The notes under the pieces were generated by a model, which had not been told where the DNA came from, ran no database searches, and saw only the letters and a program-made list of their open reading frames with translations. The translations under genes were made by a program, and so were the position numbers. Positions 39,177 through 48,819 of a stretch of 63,768 nucleotides of DNA are shown piece after piece. Each line of letters opens with the position of its first letter. Position 1 is the first letter of the stretch. The stretch spans positions 1-63,768 of the forward strand of contig NZ_VVIW01000034.1 of the NCBI RefSeq assembly GCF_011682045.1. The letters are read 5' to 3'. This DNA comes from Massilia aquatica (GTDB taxonomy: Bacteria; Pseudomonadota; Gammaproteobacteria; Burkholderiales; Burkholderiaceae_D).

Positions 39177-42100
39177 CTATTTTTCCTTTGCCGCATCGTG
39201 CAGGTCTTGCCAGTTGTGCACCTCGCGCCAGCCGAGGCGGCGCGACGGGTAGCGGATGCTCACTTGCTGGGCCGGCGCCGCCTTGCCGCCGTCTTGCGGA
39301 CGCACGATGGCGTAGCTGTGCGCCGCCTCGGCGCGGCCGCTGGAGGTGCGCGGTCCGGTGCCGGTGCGCGTTTCGATCAGCAGCGGCGGCACGCCGGCCA
39401 GCGTGGGGTAGCGCTCGCCGGTGCTCTCGCCCGAGCGCACGCGGCCGTCGGCGCCGATGGCCAGGCCGCTCAGCGCGTCGAGCACGTAGCTGCGCGACGC
39501 CGGCGCAGTGCACGCATCGGCGCCAGGGAGCAAGCTGTCGACGATCAGGGTTCCGCCCCTTGCCACCGGGCTGCCTGCGGCGCGCTCGCCGTCAATGGCG
39601 CTGTTGGGGAAATCGAAGAACCAGCCTTTCGACGCACTTCCCCCCTCTTGCCCGTCCAGCTCGACGGGTGCGCCCGCCACCGCATAGCGCGCCGTGCCGC
39701 TCAGGATGCGCGGCACGAGCCGTGCGCGCGAGAACGGCGGCTGCTTGCCCAGGGAGTCGTGGACGGCGTAAAACGATTGCGGCAGAAAGCTGCTGCGCTG
39801 CGTGTCGGCCAGTTCGATGAACTTGCCGGTGCCGAACAGCACGAGGTAGCCGCCACCGGGCGCGAACACGATGCGGGGCGCGTGGGCGATGGGCTGAGGC
39901 CTGCCGCCGGCGTCGCGCGCATCGAACAGGGGCGACAGCGCCGAGCCCCATGGCGCCGCTCCGGTAAAATCAAAGCGCCACAGCCGCCCCTGCAAGTCGC
40001 CCGCGTAGGCATAACGCACGCTGGCGTCGCCCGCCAGCGCCAGCGCCGGGGGCGAAAGCGCGTTCGGCTGCGACGCCTCGGACGCCGGCGCGAGGAAGCG
40101 GTAGTAATTGACGCCGCGCTGCCAGCGCGCCGAGGCCGGCTTGTCGAGCGCGAGCAGGAACAGCGCGCCGCCGCTATCGTCGGCGCCATTGTTGATGCCG
40201 CTGGCGACGACGACAAAGTCGCGGTACTGCGGCACGCCCTCCTTGACGGCGGTCCTGAACCGCGCGACCAGCGGCGGCGCGGCGACATGCCCCATGGCCG
40301 GGTCGTCGTGCCCGGTGAATTCCCACAGCGCGCCCAAGCCGGTATGAAAAGCAGCCGGATCGGAGATGTCGAGCGCGAACACGCCGCGCGCGCCCATGCC
40401 CATGCCGGAGGCCAGGATGGTGCGCCAGCGCCCCTCGACCAGTGCGTCGCCGCTGCCGGCGCTGGCGTCGACAAACGGCCGGTGGCGGTAGCCGGGGTCG
40501 GCCAATTGCGCCAGCAGCGGCGTCAAGGCCTGCGGCACGTAGGCAAACAGTTCGGCGCCGCTGGCGGCGTCGAACGCGTGCAGCATGCCGTCGTTGGCGC
40601 CCACATAAGCGACGGCGGGCCGCTCGCGCTGGCGCTTGTAGAAGTCGAGGTAGGCCAGGTCGCCGCGCGACGGCGGCGGCGGCCCGACCAGCAGGGGCAC
40701 GCTGTGCACCACGTCGCCGAGCACGCTGGTGCGGCGCCGCAAGACGCCGCCCGGCTGGCCGGCCTCCCTGTCGCGCCCGCCGCGCAAAAAGGCCGTGCGC
40801 GCTTCGCCCAGCCCGTCCGGCGCGCCGCCGGCCACGGCAACGTCCAGCAAAGCGCGCGCTTCCTGCGGCAGACTGGGCCAGTCGAACCGGATGGTGACCG
40901 TTTTATCGGGCAGGTAGGCCAGGGTGTAGATCTTGCGCGCCGCCGGCGCCATGCGGGGCGGCAGCGCTGGCCGCGTGCCATCGTTACCGGTCAGCAGTTC
41001 GGCGGCGTCCCAGTCCACTTGGTCGGAGATGGACGGTGCGCCGCCCTTGCCCACGGTGAGCGCGCGCCGCCGCAGGCTGCCGCTGGCCCTGGACAGGTCG
41101 CCGCTGGCCTGGAGCACGAAGCCGCGCCCCTTGCTGACGGGGCTGGCCACCAGCGCACCGGGCGTGTCGCCGCCGCTGTGAGCCGCTGCGGCGAACAGGG
41201 CGTTGATGGCCGGCCCGATCGCAAACGCGTCCCTGGCGGCAAAAAAGCCTGCCGGGCTGCCGCCGGCACCGCGCCACTCGGTATCGTCGCGCCGCTCGCC
41301 CTTGCTAATGAAGGGATTGGCGTCGCCGTTGCGGTCGTCGAAGGCGCCGTATTTGGCGGCCAGGTACAGCGCGCTGGCGCCCTCGCGTTCCGGCACGCCG
41401 AGTTCAAGCGCCATGCTGGTGACAGTAACCGGCTTGTCGCGCCGGATCGGGTTGGTGTGCGCCCACCAGGCCGCGCCGGCCAGGTACAGGCTGCCAGCCT
41501 TGTTCGGCCCGTCGTTGCGCAGCTCGAGCTCGCCCAGATCGGAGCGGGGCGCGCTGTTGCCATAGGCGCCGCCGCGGTCGGCTTCCATCTCGCCGACGCG
41601 GCGCGTGGCCTGCATGACGTCGAAACGAACCGGGGCGAAGGCGTCGGCGGCGCGCGCGGCATCGTTGCGCCCGGTCTGCGTATTGCCCGGCACGTGGCGG
41701 TCGTCGATAAAGGCCGGGTGGCCGATGGTGGCGATCAGGTTGCGCTGGCAGGCGGCGGTTACCGGATCGGTGCGGCTCGACCAGACCGGCAAGCCATCGG
41801 GTGCCACGCCCCCCGCTGGGGCGCTCGCTTCACGGCCCTGCAAATAGCGCAGCGCTTCGTAAAACAGTTCCGCGCCCGGGTCGCTGGCGGCGTAGCTGCC
41901 GGCGCTGGCCGGGCGGCTCCTGCCCATCAGGTTGATGGCGGCCATGCTGCCGCTGGCCGCGCCGCTGCCACGGTCGGGATTGGGGACGAACACGCCGGTC
42001 TTGCCGCTCCATTCGGCGCGCGGGTTGGGCTGCGCCTCGTAGCGCGGGGCCTCGCTGGCCTGGACGCCAAGGAACTTGAGCGGTGCGCGCAGCACGCCGC

Positions 42101-42998
42101 CATCGGGCGCGCCGCCCTGCTCGCGCTCGCCAGCGGCGTAGGCCATCACCCCGATACGTCCACTTCCCGCGTGCCGCTGCAACGCGCCTTCCGGTTTGAA
42201 TGCGTCGCCGTAGGCCCGGCACAAGGCCGGGCGGCCGGCGCTATCTTCCGGGGTGCAGACGCGCACCCGCGCCAGGAATTCGCCGTGGGATTGATCGGAT
42301 ACCAGCCGGGTCCCGCTCTTGCCGTAGCGCGGTGCGTCGCAGCTTTTGCCTTTCTGGGTGCCGCTGAACAGCACGCGGTTGCGGCAGGACACGATGTACA
42401 GGTCGGTCTTGCCGAACGGGGTCAGCCCGGCGCTGTCGGCGGCGGCCAGCATCTTGCGCGGAAAATGCTGGGCGTTGGCGTAGAAATCGACATGCGCCGC
42501 CCCGTCGGGCAGCCAGGCGCGCTGGAGCACGGTGATGCCGGGCTCGTCAATCACGCGGTCGCCGCCGGTCAGGCCGAGGCGCACCAGGTCCAGGGTCGAG
42601 GCCGTGGCCCAGTTGAGCAGGTTGCCGCTGAAGGCATCGGCGCCGCAGCCACGGTCCGCCGCTACCGGGCCGGCCGGCGCAAAATGCCCGAGGCGTTCGT
42701 CCAGGTCGGGCTCGCGTACCGAGCGCGAGTGCACCTTCATCGGATACCGGTAGCACAGGCGCGGGTTGAAGTAGCCGGGATAATCGGTCGCGCGCGCAAA
42801 AACGCCGCGATACGCCGCGCCGGCATCGTCGAAGCTGAGCGACAGGTTGAGCAGCAGGTTGGGCGGAATCTGTCCGGGTGCGCCGAGCACGCCGTCGGGC
42901 ACCTGCAGGAGCGGCGGCGCGGCGCCGGCCACGCAGGCCCAGCAGACGAGCAAGGGCGCGAGCAGCAGCGCCGGCAAGCGCCCAAGAAAGGCGTTCAT
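39177..42998 (-). CDS. pilY1: PilY1-like pilus tip/adhesin protein
   Basis: This 1273-residue secreted protein has a signal peptide (ending about residue 27, VAGAAPP). The C-terminal half is the PilY1 beta-propeller: YVGANDGMLHAFDAASG and LLVGPPPPSRGDLAYLDF are diagnostic, as are DALVEGRWRTILASGMGMG and DFVVVASGINNGADD. A DDRNGDANPF stretch could be a calcium-binding loop. PilY1 promotes pilus extension and adhesion. GGAGGAGGGG precedes ATG 42998, which overlaps the stop of pilX by four bases. Confidence 0.93.
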   Translation of the reverse strand: MNAFLGRLPALLLAPLLVCWACVAGAAPPLLQVPDGVLGAPGQIPPNLLLNLSLSFDDAGAAYRGVFARATDYPGYFNPRLCYRYPMKVHSRSVREPDLDERLGHFAPAGPVAADRGCGADAFSGNLLNWATASTLDLVRLGLTGGDRVIDEPGITVLQRAWLPDGAAHVDFYANAQHFPRKMLAAADSAGLTPFGKTDLYIVSCRNRVLFSGTQKGKSCDAPRYGKSGTRLVSDQSHGEFLARVRVCTPEDSAGRPALCRAYGDAFKPEGALQRHAGSGRIGVMAYAAGEREQGGAPDGGVLRAPLKFLGVQASEAPRYEAQPNPRAEWSGKTGVFVPNPDRGSGAASGSMAAINLMGRSRPASAGSYAASDPGAELFYEALRYLQGREASAPAGGVAPDGLPVWSSRTDPVTAACQRNLIATIGHPAFIDDRHVPGNTQTGRNDAARAADAFAPVRFDVMQATRRVGEMEADRGGAYGNSAPRSDLGELELRNDGPNKAGSLYLAGAAWWAHTNPIRRDKPVTVTSMALELGVPEREGASALYLAAKYGAFDDRNGDANPFISKGERRDDTEWRGAGGSPAGFFAARDAFAIGPAINALFAAAAHSGGDTPGALVASPVSKGRGFVLQASGDLSRASGSLRRRALTVGKGGAPSISDQVDWDAAELLTGNDGTRPALPPRMAPAARKIYTLAYLPDKTVTIRFDWPSLPQEARALLDVAVAGGAPDGLGEARTAFLRGGRDREAGQPGGVLRRRTSVLGDVVHSVPLLVGPPPPSRGDLAYLDFYKRQRERPAVAYVGANDGMLHAFDAASGAELFAYVPQALTPLLAQLADPGYRHRPFVDASAGSGDALVEGRWRTILASGMGMGARGVFALDISDPAAFHTGLGALWEFTGHDDPAMGHVAAPPLVARFRTAVKEGVPQYRDFVVVASGINNGADDSGGALFLLALDKPASARWQRGVNYYRFLAPASEASQPNALSPPALALAGDASVRYAYAGDLQGRLWRFDFTGAAPWGSALSPLFDARDAGGRPQPIAHAPRIVFAPGGGYLVLFGTGKFIELADTQRSSFLPQSFYAVHDSLGKQPPFSRARLVPRILSGTARYAVAGAPVELDGQEGGSASKGWFFDFPNSAIDGERAAGSPVARGGTLIVDSLLPGADACTAPASRSYVLDALSGLAIGADGRVRSGESTGERYPTLAGVPPLLIETRTGTGPRTSSGRAEAAHSYAIVRPQDGGKAAPAQQVSIRYPSRRLGWREVHNWQDLHDAAKEK

Positions 42999-43624
42999 GC
43001 CCCCTCCTCCGGCGCCGCCTTGAGGTAGAACGCTTGCAGCACCACGCGGGTCGTATCGAGCGCGCCAAAGCCGATGGCGGTGATGCGGTAAAAGTTGCCC
43101 GGTGGACGGGCGGCATCGGCGCCGGCCTGGGTGTGCGGCAACAGTTCGATCAGGTAGCGCGGCGCGCGCAGCGGCAGCGTTCCCTTGCCCGATGGCAGTT
43201 GGGCACCGGTGAAGCGGCCGTACGCCACGCCGCCCGCCTGCGGCCCGTCCTTGCCCGACAGATCGACACGCTGCCACGCCGGCTGCCCGGCCAGGTGCAG
43301 GCACAGGCCAGCATTGATGTCAGTCTGTGCGCCGCAGCCGTCCACGAAGCCGAGTGCATTGCCCCGCGCAAACAGCGCGGCGCGCCGGGACGCGGGATCG
43401 GCGCCGCCCTCGATATCGTGCTCGGCATCGGCCAGCGCCGCCTCGGCCGCAGCAAAGGCGATTTGCCGGTCGCGCTCGTGGCGCGCCGATTTTTCGCTGC
43501 TCAGCGCGCTACGGGCGGCGGACACGCCGAGGATCATCAGCGCCAGCAGCACGAACAGCGCCGTCAGCAGAACGGCGCCCTGCTGGCGGTCGATTTGGGG
43601 CGGAAGTGCGTGCATGGGATTCAC
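42995..43624 (-). CDS. pilX: Type IV pilus assembly protein PilX
   Basis: This 209-residue minor pilin has QQG-AVLLTALFVLLALMILGV as its transmembrane pilin helix; like other PilX proteins it lacks Glu at +5. AARSALSSEKSARHERDRQIAF and AAEAALADAE continue the N-terminal helix. The start is taken as GTG 43624, which overlaps the pilW stop (GTGA); ATG 43615 is the alternative. Confidence 0.88.
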   Translation of the reverse strand: MNPMHALPPQIDRQQGAVLLTALFVLLALMILGVSAARSALSSEKSARHERDRQIAFAAAEAALADAEHDIEGGADPASRRAALFARGNALGFVDGCGAQTDINAGLCLHLAGQPAWQRVDLSGKDGPQAGGVAYGRFTGAQLPSGKGTLPLRAPRYLIELLPHTQAGADAARPPGNFYRITAIGFGALDTTRVVLQAFYLKAAPEEGA

Positions 43625-44568
43625 ATAGCCGCGTTGCGCAGCACGATGGTAGTGGCGAAGCTGCGCCGCTCGCGCCAGCGCTGCGCCGGCGCCAGGCGCG
43701 CTTCGTCGATCCGCGTGCCGGGGTCGCCGGCGCTGCTGTAGCCGGGGCCGAACAGCTCGTAAATGAGCGGTTCGCGCCCGCCAGCGCCGCCGGCTGCGCC
43801 ATGCAGCAACAGCGCCACCCTGACGCTGGCGACCCGCTTCCAGTGGGTCTTGCGGCGCAGATCGCGCTCGCGTTCGCCTGGCGTCGCGCCATCGAGCACC
43901 AGCGCGGCATCGAGCGCGTTGACGGCCCCGGCGGCCAGGTACTGGTTGGGCAAGCCATCGCGGGGCTCGTCGGTGTCGAGTCCGTACAGCACCTGGAAGC
44001 TATCGACTCCACCCACCAGCGCATCGCTGCGCCAGTTTTTCTGGCCACGGTATTTGCAGCGCAGTTCGGCGACGCCGGCGGCGTCGACCGCGACATGGAA
44101 AATGCTCCAGCCCTCGTTGCCGGCGCCCACCGCGAACCCAGCGCAGCTGAGTACGCTGCCATCGCCGTCCGCTCCGGCTCCCGCGCCATCGAAGCGCAGC
44201 GCCAGCACGTCGCTGCCGTTGACGCCGCCCGGGCGGGCATTGTCGGTGCCCGGCCCGCCGCCCGCCAGCATATGGTTGTCCAGTCCACCGATGCGGGCGG
44301 CCGTCGCGGCGGGCGCTGGCGGCGCGTCTTCGCGCTCGAGGTCGACCCAGGCGCTCTGGCGAACCGCCCGTTCGATGGCCTCGAGCGCGAAGCGGCCGGC
44401 GTCGTCGGTCTGCGCCAGCTGGTCCTGCGCGGCGTAGCCGGACTGGGCCGACAGCAGCAGCGTCGCCGCCGCCAGGCTCACCAGCAGGCCGAGCACCAGC
44501 GCGACCAGCAGTTCGACCAGGCCCAGTCCGGCCTGCCATGGCCTGCACAAGCCCATGCGCGCTCTCAT
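43621..44568 (-). CDS. pilW: Type IV pilus assembly protein PilW
   Basis: This 315-residue minor pilin has the prepilin motif QAG-LGLVELLVALVLGLLV, with Glu at +5, and a long globular part with SDVLALRFDG and KHWKRVASVRVALLL-type strands. It overlaps pilV and pilX by four bases on each side, so the minor pilins are translationally coupled and probably made in fixed ratio. Confidence 0.9.
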   Translation of the reverse strand: MRARMGLCRPWQAGLGLVELLVALVLGLLVSLAAATLLLSAQSGYAAQDQLAQTDDAGRFALEAIERAVRQSAWVDLEREDAPPAPAATAARIGGLDNHMLAGGGPGTDNARPGGVNGSDVLALRFDGAGAGADGDGSVLSCAGFAVGAGNEGWSIFHVAVDAAGVAELRCKYRGQKNWRSDALVGGVDSFQVLYGLDTDEPRDGLPNQYLAAGAVNALDAALVLDGATPGERERDLRRKTHWKRVASVRVALLLHGAAGGAGGREPLIYELFGPGYSSAGDPGTRIDEARLAPAQRWRERRSFATTIVLRNAAM

Positions 44569-45143
44569 GGCGCGCCCGTCCCGAGCATCACCGCCAGCGC
44601 CGGCGCGGACGGCGTGGCGGAGCCGGCCCCGGCGCGCTGCCCACGCCGCCCCTGCCAGCCGAGCTTGATGACCACCGGCGCCCCGGCCGCGCCCGCGCAT
44701 TCCCACGCCAGCGCCCGGCCCGCATCGTCCCAGACGACGGCGTCGCGGCACACCGCAATGCGCCCGCCCGGAAAGCCGGCGTGCAGCGCGGCCAGCGTAT
44801 CGGCGATATCGAAGCGCGCCAGTTGCGCACTGTCGCAGCGGCCCGCGCCATAGCATTCGGCCGGCGCGGGCGGCGGCACGCCCTCGCCCGCCTGGTAGCG
44901 CAGCTGCAAATACGGATTGATGGCGTCGCTCAACTGCATTTGCGCGGCATTGGCGCGCATGCGTTCGGCCAGGCTGCTGGCCAGATGCACCCCGCGCGAC
45001 ATCAGGTTTGACTCATGGCGGGTGCGCAGCGCCGCCACCTGGGTGCCAAGTGCGCCGAGGATGCCGACGGCCAGCAGCAGTACCGCAACCAGCACTTCGA
45101 TGAGCGTGAATCCGCCGCCGACATGGTTCCGCTTTGACCGCAT
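44565..45143 (-). CDS. pilV: Type IV pilus modification protein PilV
   Basis: This 192-residue minor pilin opens MRSKRNHVGGGFTLIEVLVA with a canonical cleavage site, followed by LGTQVAALRTRHESNLMSRG, the conserved PilV helix. It heads the pilV-pilW-pilX-pilY1-pilE-fimT operon. A 12-bp tandem repeat lies just upstream of the start codon. Confidence 0.92.
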   Translation of the reverse strand: MRSKRNHVGGGFTLIEVLVAVLLLAVGILGALGTQVAALRTRHESNLMSRGVHLASSLAERMRANAAQMQLSDAINPYLQLRYQAGEGVPPPAPAECYGAGRCDSAQLARFDIADTLAALHAGFPGGRIAVCRDAVVWDDAGRALAWECAGAAGAPVVIKLGWQGRRGQRAGAGSATPSAPALAVMLGTGAP

Positions 45144-45156
45144 GACACCCCCGCAA

Positions 45157-45216
45157 CGTTAGACGACGCGTTAGACGACGCGTTAGACGACGCGTTAGAC
45201 GACGCATTAAGCGACG
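45157..45216. repeat. 12-bp tandem repeat upstream of pilV
   Basis: Four perfect copies of CGTTAGACGACG run from 45157 to 45204, followed by one degenerate copy (CATTAAGCGACG, 45205-45216). The array sits 13 bases before the pilV start codon, in its leader or promoter. Copy-number change would alter promoter or ribosome-binding spacing in steps of 12 bp. Confidence 0.9.
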
Positions 45217-45349
45217 CGCCCGGTCATGCCGCCGCAGCCTGTCAGCAAGGGCTGCAAGGTCGGTGAGCTGTTGATCTGGATCGCTTGGGAGTTACGTTAA
45301 CAGCGCTGCATGCAGGCGCGCATGGCCTGCCTCAAACGTGTGAGCTGAA

Positions 45350-45817
45350 CTATTTACGCGGTTTGCGTTCGTGGCCTACTTCGGCAATGGCTTCCTGGAA
45401 CTCGGCCAGGTCTTCGAAGTTTTTGTAGACCGACGCGAAGCGGATGTAGGCAATCTTGTCGAGGCGTTTCAGTTCCTGCATGACCAGCTCGCCCACGTGG
45501 CCGGTATCGACCTCGCGCTGTCCGCTGGTAAGCAGTTTTTCCTCGATCGACGCGACGGCCTGGTCGATGGCCTCGGCCGACACGGGCCGCTTGCGCAGCG
45601 CCAGCATCAGGCTGCCGCGCAGCTTGACCGAGGCGTACTCGGTGCGGCTGCCGTTTTTCTTGACAATGATCGGCATCGACAATTCGATCCGTTCATACGT
45701 GGTAAAGCGCTTGTCGCACCTGGCGCAGCGGCGCCGGCGCCGGATTGAATCGCCCTCCTCGGATACGCGCGTATCGAGGACCTGCGTATCTTCATGCTGA
45801 CAGAAAGGACATTTCAT
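45350..45817 (-). CDS. nrdR: Transcriptional repressor NrdR
   Basis: NrdR represses ribonucleotide reductase genes according to dNTP/ATP level. The 155-residue protein has a zinc ribbon (Cys3, Cys6, Cys31, Cys34; [17 protein letters not shown]) and an ATP-cone ([20 protein letters not shown]). It follows glyA by 34 bases on the same strand, a conserved pair in betaproteobacteria. Confidence 0.97.
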   Translation of the reverse strand: MKCPFCQHEDTQVLDTRVSEEGDSIRRRRRCARCDKRFTTYERIELSMPIIVKKNGSRTEYASVKLRGSLMLALRKRPVSAEAIDQAVASIEEKLLTSGQREVDTGHVGELVMQELKRLDKIAYIRFASVYKNFEDLAEFQEAIAEVGHERKPRK

Positions 45818-45851
45818 GGGGCGCCGGCCGTTGCTGTGATGTGAACTTAGA

Positions 45852-47099
45852 TCAAGCCGCGTAGACCGGATACTTGTCGGTCAGCTTCTTGACCTCAAGC
45901 TTGACGCGCTCCACGACAGCGGCGTCGTTCGGGTTGTCGAGGATGTCCGCGATCAGGTTGCCGACCGTGGTCGCATCTTCTTCCTTGAAGCCGCGCGTGG
46001 TGAAAGCCGGGCTGCCGAGGCGGATGCCGGAGGTCACGAACGGTTTTTGCGGGTCGTTCGGGATGCCGTTCTTGTTGCAGGTCATGTGGGCGGCGCCCAG
46101 CAAGGCTTCGGCTTCTTTCCCGGTCAGGTTCTTGGCGCGCAGGTCGACCAGCATCACGTGCGACTCGGTACGGCCGGAGACGATGCGCAGGCCGCGCGCG
46201 ATCAGCGCCTTGGCCAGTGCGTCGGCGTTTTTCACGACCTGCTTCTGGTACTCGGTGAACGATGGCTCCAGCGCTTCCTTGAAGGCAACGGCTTTACCGG
46301 CGATCACGTGCATCAGCGGGCCGCCCTGGATGCCAGGGAAGATGGCCGAATTGATGGCTTTTTCGTGCTCGGCCTTCATCAGGATGATGCCGCCGCGCGG
46401 GCCGCGCAGCGATTTGTGCGTGGTCGAGGTGACGAAGTCGGCGTGCGGCACCGGGTTCGGGTACACACCGGCGGCGATCAGGCCGGCGTAGTGCGCCATG
46501 TCGACCATGAAGTAAGCGCCCACTGCCTTGGCGACCCTGGCGAAACGCTCGAAGTCGATTTTCAGCGAGAACGCCGATGCACCGGCGATAATCATTTTTG
46601 GCTTGTGCTCATGCGCAAGACGCTCCATGGCCTCGTAGTCGATGTCTTCCTGTTCGGTCAGGCCGTACGACACCACGTTGAACCACTTGCCCGACATGTT
46701 CAGCGCCATGCCGTGGGTCAGGTGGCCGCCTTCGGCCAGCGACATGCCCATGATGGTGTCGCCCGGCTTGAGCATGGCGAAGAACACGCCCTGGTTAGCC
46801 TGCGAGCCGGAATTGGGCTGCACGTTGGCCGCTTCGGCGCCGAACAATTGTTTGACACGGTCGATCGCCAGTTGTTCCGCGACGTCGACGAATTCGCAGC
46901 CGCCGTAGTAGCGCTTGCCTGGATAGCCTTCGGCATATTTATTGGTCAGCTGCGAGCCCTGGGCTTGCATGACCGCTGGCGAAGTGTAGTTCTCGGACGC
47001 GATCAGCTCGATGTGATCTTGCTGGCGTGCGTTTTCCTTCTGGATCGCGCCCCACAATTCCGGGTCAACGTTGGCGAGCGTGTGTTCTTTTGAAAACAT
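45852..47099 (-). CDS. glyA: Serine hydroxymethyltransferase
   Basis: GlyA converts serine and tetrahydrofolate to glycine and methylene-tetrahydrofolate, the main source of one-carbon units. The 415-residue protein is complete, with [15 protein letters not shown], and the PLP lysine Lys229 in [15 protein letters not shown]. The start is ATG 47099, with GGAG seven bases upstream. Expression is probably set by the ZTP riboswitch in its leader, which links one-carbon supply to purine-pathway stress. Confidence 0.97.
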   Translation of the reverse strand: MFSKEHTLANVDPELWGAIQKENARQQDHIELIASENYTSPAVMQAQGSQLTNKYAEGYPGKRYYGGCEFVDVAEQLAIDRVKQLFGAEAANVQPNSGSQANQGVFFAMLKPGDTIMGMSLAEGGHLTHGMALNMSGKWFNVVSYGLTEQEDIDYEAMERLAHEHKPKMIIAGASAFSLKIDFERFARVAKAVGAYFMVDMAHYAGLIAAGVYPNPVPHADFVTSTTHKSLRGPRGGIILMKAEHEKAINSAIFPGIQGGPLMHVIAGKAVAFKEALEPSFTEYQKQVVKNADALAKALIARGLRIVSGRTESHVMLVDLRAKNLTGKEAEALLGAAHMTCNKNGIPNDPQKPFVTSGIRLGSPAFTTRGFKEEDATTVGNLIADILDNPNDAAVVERVKLEVKKLTDKYPVYAA

Positions 47100-47204
47100 G
47101 AAAAAACTCCAATCGATAAGAGTGCGAGGCACCTGATATGCAAGAATCGAATGAGGGGAGCCGTCGGGAATGGAACAGGCAGCCTCATCGTGCGCTTCCA
47201 TCGG

Positions 47205-47312
47205 TGGCTGCCCAGGCGAACGGCTGATGAAATCTCACGTTCCCCGGTGGATGCCCACCTTTCGCCGCCAGGCAGCTATGCGCCGCGACTTTTCGCCAGT
47301 TACGTGAGACGT
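47205..47312 (-). promoter_or_regulatory. ZTP riboswitch (pfl motif) upstream of glyA
   Basis: On the minus strand the leader contains the two conserved ZTP aptamer parts. The 5' part is TCTCACGT-AACTGGCG; after a variable hairpin comes CCGGGGA-ACGTGAGA, and P1 pairs the eight-base arms perfectly. The 3' part is GCCGTTCGCCTGGGCAGCC. ZTP/pfl riboswitches respond to the purine alarmone ZTP/ZMP and often control glyA and folate genes. The distance to the glyA start (about 105 bases) leaves room for an expression platform, though I do not see a clean terminator. Confidence 0.86.
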
Positions 47313-47443
47313 AATGGAGCCCAAATTGTAAGTTAAGTCCTTGATTAGGGCAAGGAATGGGATTGCCTAAATGGCAGGTGGCGGTCAATCTGGTCACTTG
47401 GGCTACAATCCGGCACAGCTTTGCACTTCTCCAGGACACTACT

Positions 47444-48190
47444 ATGATCGTCTTCATCACCGGCGCCTCGGCCGGCTTCGGCGCCGAAATGGCCCGTACC
47501 TTCGTCAACAACGGCCATCAGGTCGTCATCAGCGGACGCCGCAAGGACCGCCTGGACGCCCTCGCGGCTGAACTGGGCGACCTCGCCTTGCCCATCGTCA
47601 TGGATGTCACCTGCAAGGAATCCATCAACGAAGCCTTGTCGATGCTGCCGCAATCGTGGCGCCAGGTCGATGTGCTGATCAACAATGCCGGCCTGGCGCT
47701 GGGCACGTCGCCCGCGCATGAAGCCCCGCTGGAAGACTGGGAAACCATGATCGCCACCAACTGCACCGGGCTGGTGACCATGACGCGGGCGCTGCTGCCG
47801 GCCATGGTCGAGCGCGGCAGCGGCTTGATCATCAACCTGGGATCGGTAGCCGGCAACTATGCTTACCCGGGCGGCAATGTGTACGGCGCCACCAAGGCCT
47901 TTGTCGACCAGTTCACCCTGAACCTGCGCGCCGACCTGGTCGGCACCGGCGTGCGCGCCACCAACCTGGCGCCGGGCCTGTGCGGCGGGACCGAGTTTTC
48001 CAACGTGCGCTTCAAGGGCGACGACGACAAGGCGGCCAAGGTGTACGAAGGGACCGACCCGCTCACCGCCAAGGATATCGCCGCCACCGCGTTCTGGATC
48101 GCCACCTTGCCGCCGCATATCAATATCAACATGATCGAGATGATGCCGACCTGCCAGGGCTTCGGGCCGTTCGCGATCAAGCGCAACTGA
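47444..48190 (+). CDS. SDR family NAD(P)-dependent oxidoreductase (YdfG-like)
   Basis: This 248-residue classical short-chain dehydrogenase has the cofactor loop GASAGFG at 7-13, NNAG, and catalytic Ser134, Tyr147 and Lys151 (GSVAGNYAYPGGNVYGATK). It resembles YdfG, an NADP-dependent serine/3-hydroxy acid dehydrogenase that reduces malonic semialdehyde, especially around DPLTAKDIAATAFWIATLP. The substrate is not proven. It is transcribed divergently from glyA. Confidence 0.88.
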   Translation: MIVFITGASAGFGAEMARTFVNNGHQVVISGRRKDRLDALAAELGDLALPIVMDVTCKESINEALSMLPQSWRQVDVLINNAGLALGTSPAHEAPLEDWETMIATNCTGLVTMTRALLPAMVERGSGLIINLGSVAGNYAYPGGNVYGATKAFVDQFTLNLRADLVGTGVRATNLAPGLCGGTEFSNVRFKGDDDKAAKVYEGTDPLTAKDIAATAFWIATLPPHININMIEMMPTCQGFGPFAIKRN

Positions 48191-48314
48191 CCCGCAGCGG
48201 CGGCGCCTGCGTAACAAGACTACTTGCCCATGTAAGCGTTTGTTACAGAACTTGGCACTTCGGCATGGCTCACGTCTACTTGTGCGCCATCCGGGCCGCC
48301 GGGCGCCGATCTTT

Positions 48315-48332
48315 ATGTACGCTTGCGTACAT
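48315..48332. promoter_or_regulatory. 18-bp palindrome upstream of the tol-pal operon
   Basis: Arms ATGTACGC (48315-48322) and GCGTACAT (48325-48332) are perfect inverted repeats with a two-base spacer, 41 bases before the ybgC start. Its size and position suit a dimeric repressor or activator. It could also be a weak RNA hairpin. No regulator is known for it. Confidence 0.45.
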
Positions 48333-48373
48333 TTACAGCAAAAAACCGCGTAAAATGTTTCCGATATTCACTT

Positions 48374-48790
48374 ATGGCAAATGAAATGCCCTCAGTATTC
48401 AGTTGGCCGGTTCGGGTCTATTACGAAGACACCGATGCCGGCGGCATCGTCTTTTACGCGAACTACCTCAAATTCTTCGAACGCGCGCGCACCGAATGGC
48501 TGCGTGCGGCCAAGGTCGGCCAACAGGCGCTGCGCGACGAACACGGCGCCATTTTCGTCGTCAAGAACGCCAGCATCGACTATCACGCGCCAGCGCGGCT
48601 CGATGATGCATTAAACTTGACATTGAGTATAGAAAAACTGGGGCGCGCATCGGTCCAGTTCATCCAGCAAGCCTGGCACGGCGATGTATTGCTGGCCAGC
48701 GCGAGGGTCAAAGTGGGCTGCGTCGACGCAGTCACCCTGCGTCCACGCGCCCTGCCCGACGCCACCGCTGCTAAAATGCGTGCCGCCTGA
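48374..48790 (+). CDS. ybgC: Tol-Pal system-associated acyl-CoA thioesterase YbgC
   Basis: This 138-residue hotdog-fold thioesterase has the YbgC active-site motif VYYEDTDAGGIVFYANYLKF. It hydrolyses short acyl-CoAs or acyl-ACP and is nearly always encoded first in the tol-pal cluster. I use ATG 48374, giving a normal N-terminus, over the longer frame from 48323. tolQ follows 29 bases later. Confidence 0.95.
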   Translation: MANEMPSVFSWPVRVYYEDTDAGGIVFYANYLKFFERARTEWLRAAKVGQQALRDEHGAIFVVKNASIDYHAPARLDDALNLTLSIEKLGRASVQFIQQAWHGDVLLASARVKVGCVDAVTLRPRALPDATAAKMRAA

Positions 48791-48819
48791 CACTTCACAC
48801 CTAGAAAAATCCAACGCCA

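Noticed and set aside
39198-43028. A 1276-codon plus-strand frame opposite pilY1
   Set aside because: Composition bias only; PilY1 propeller motifs and operon overlaps support the minus strand.
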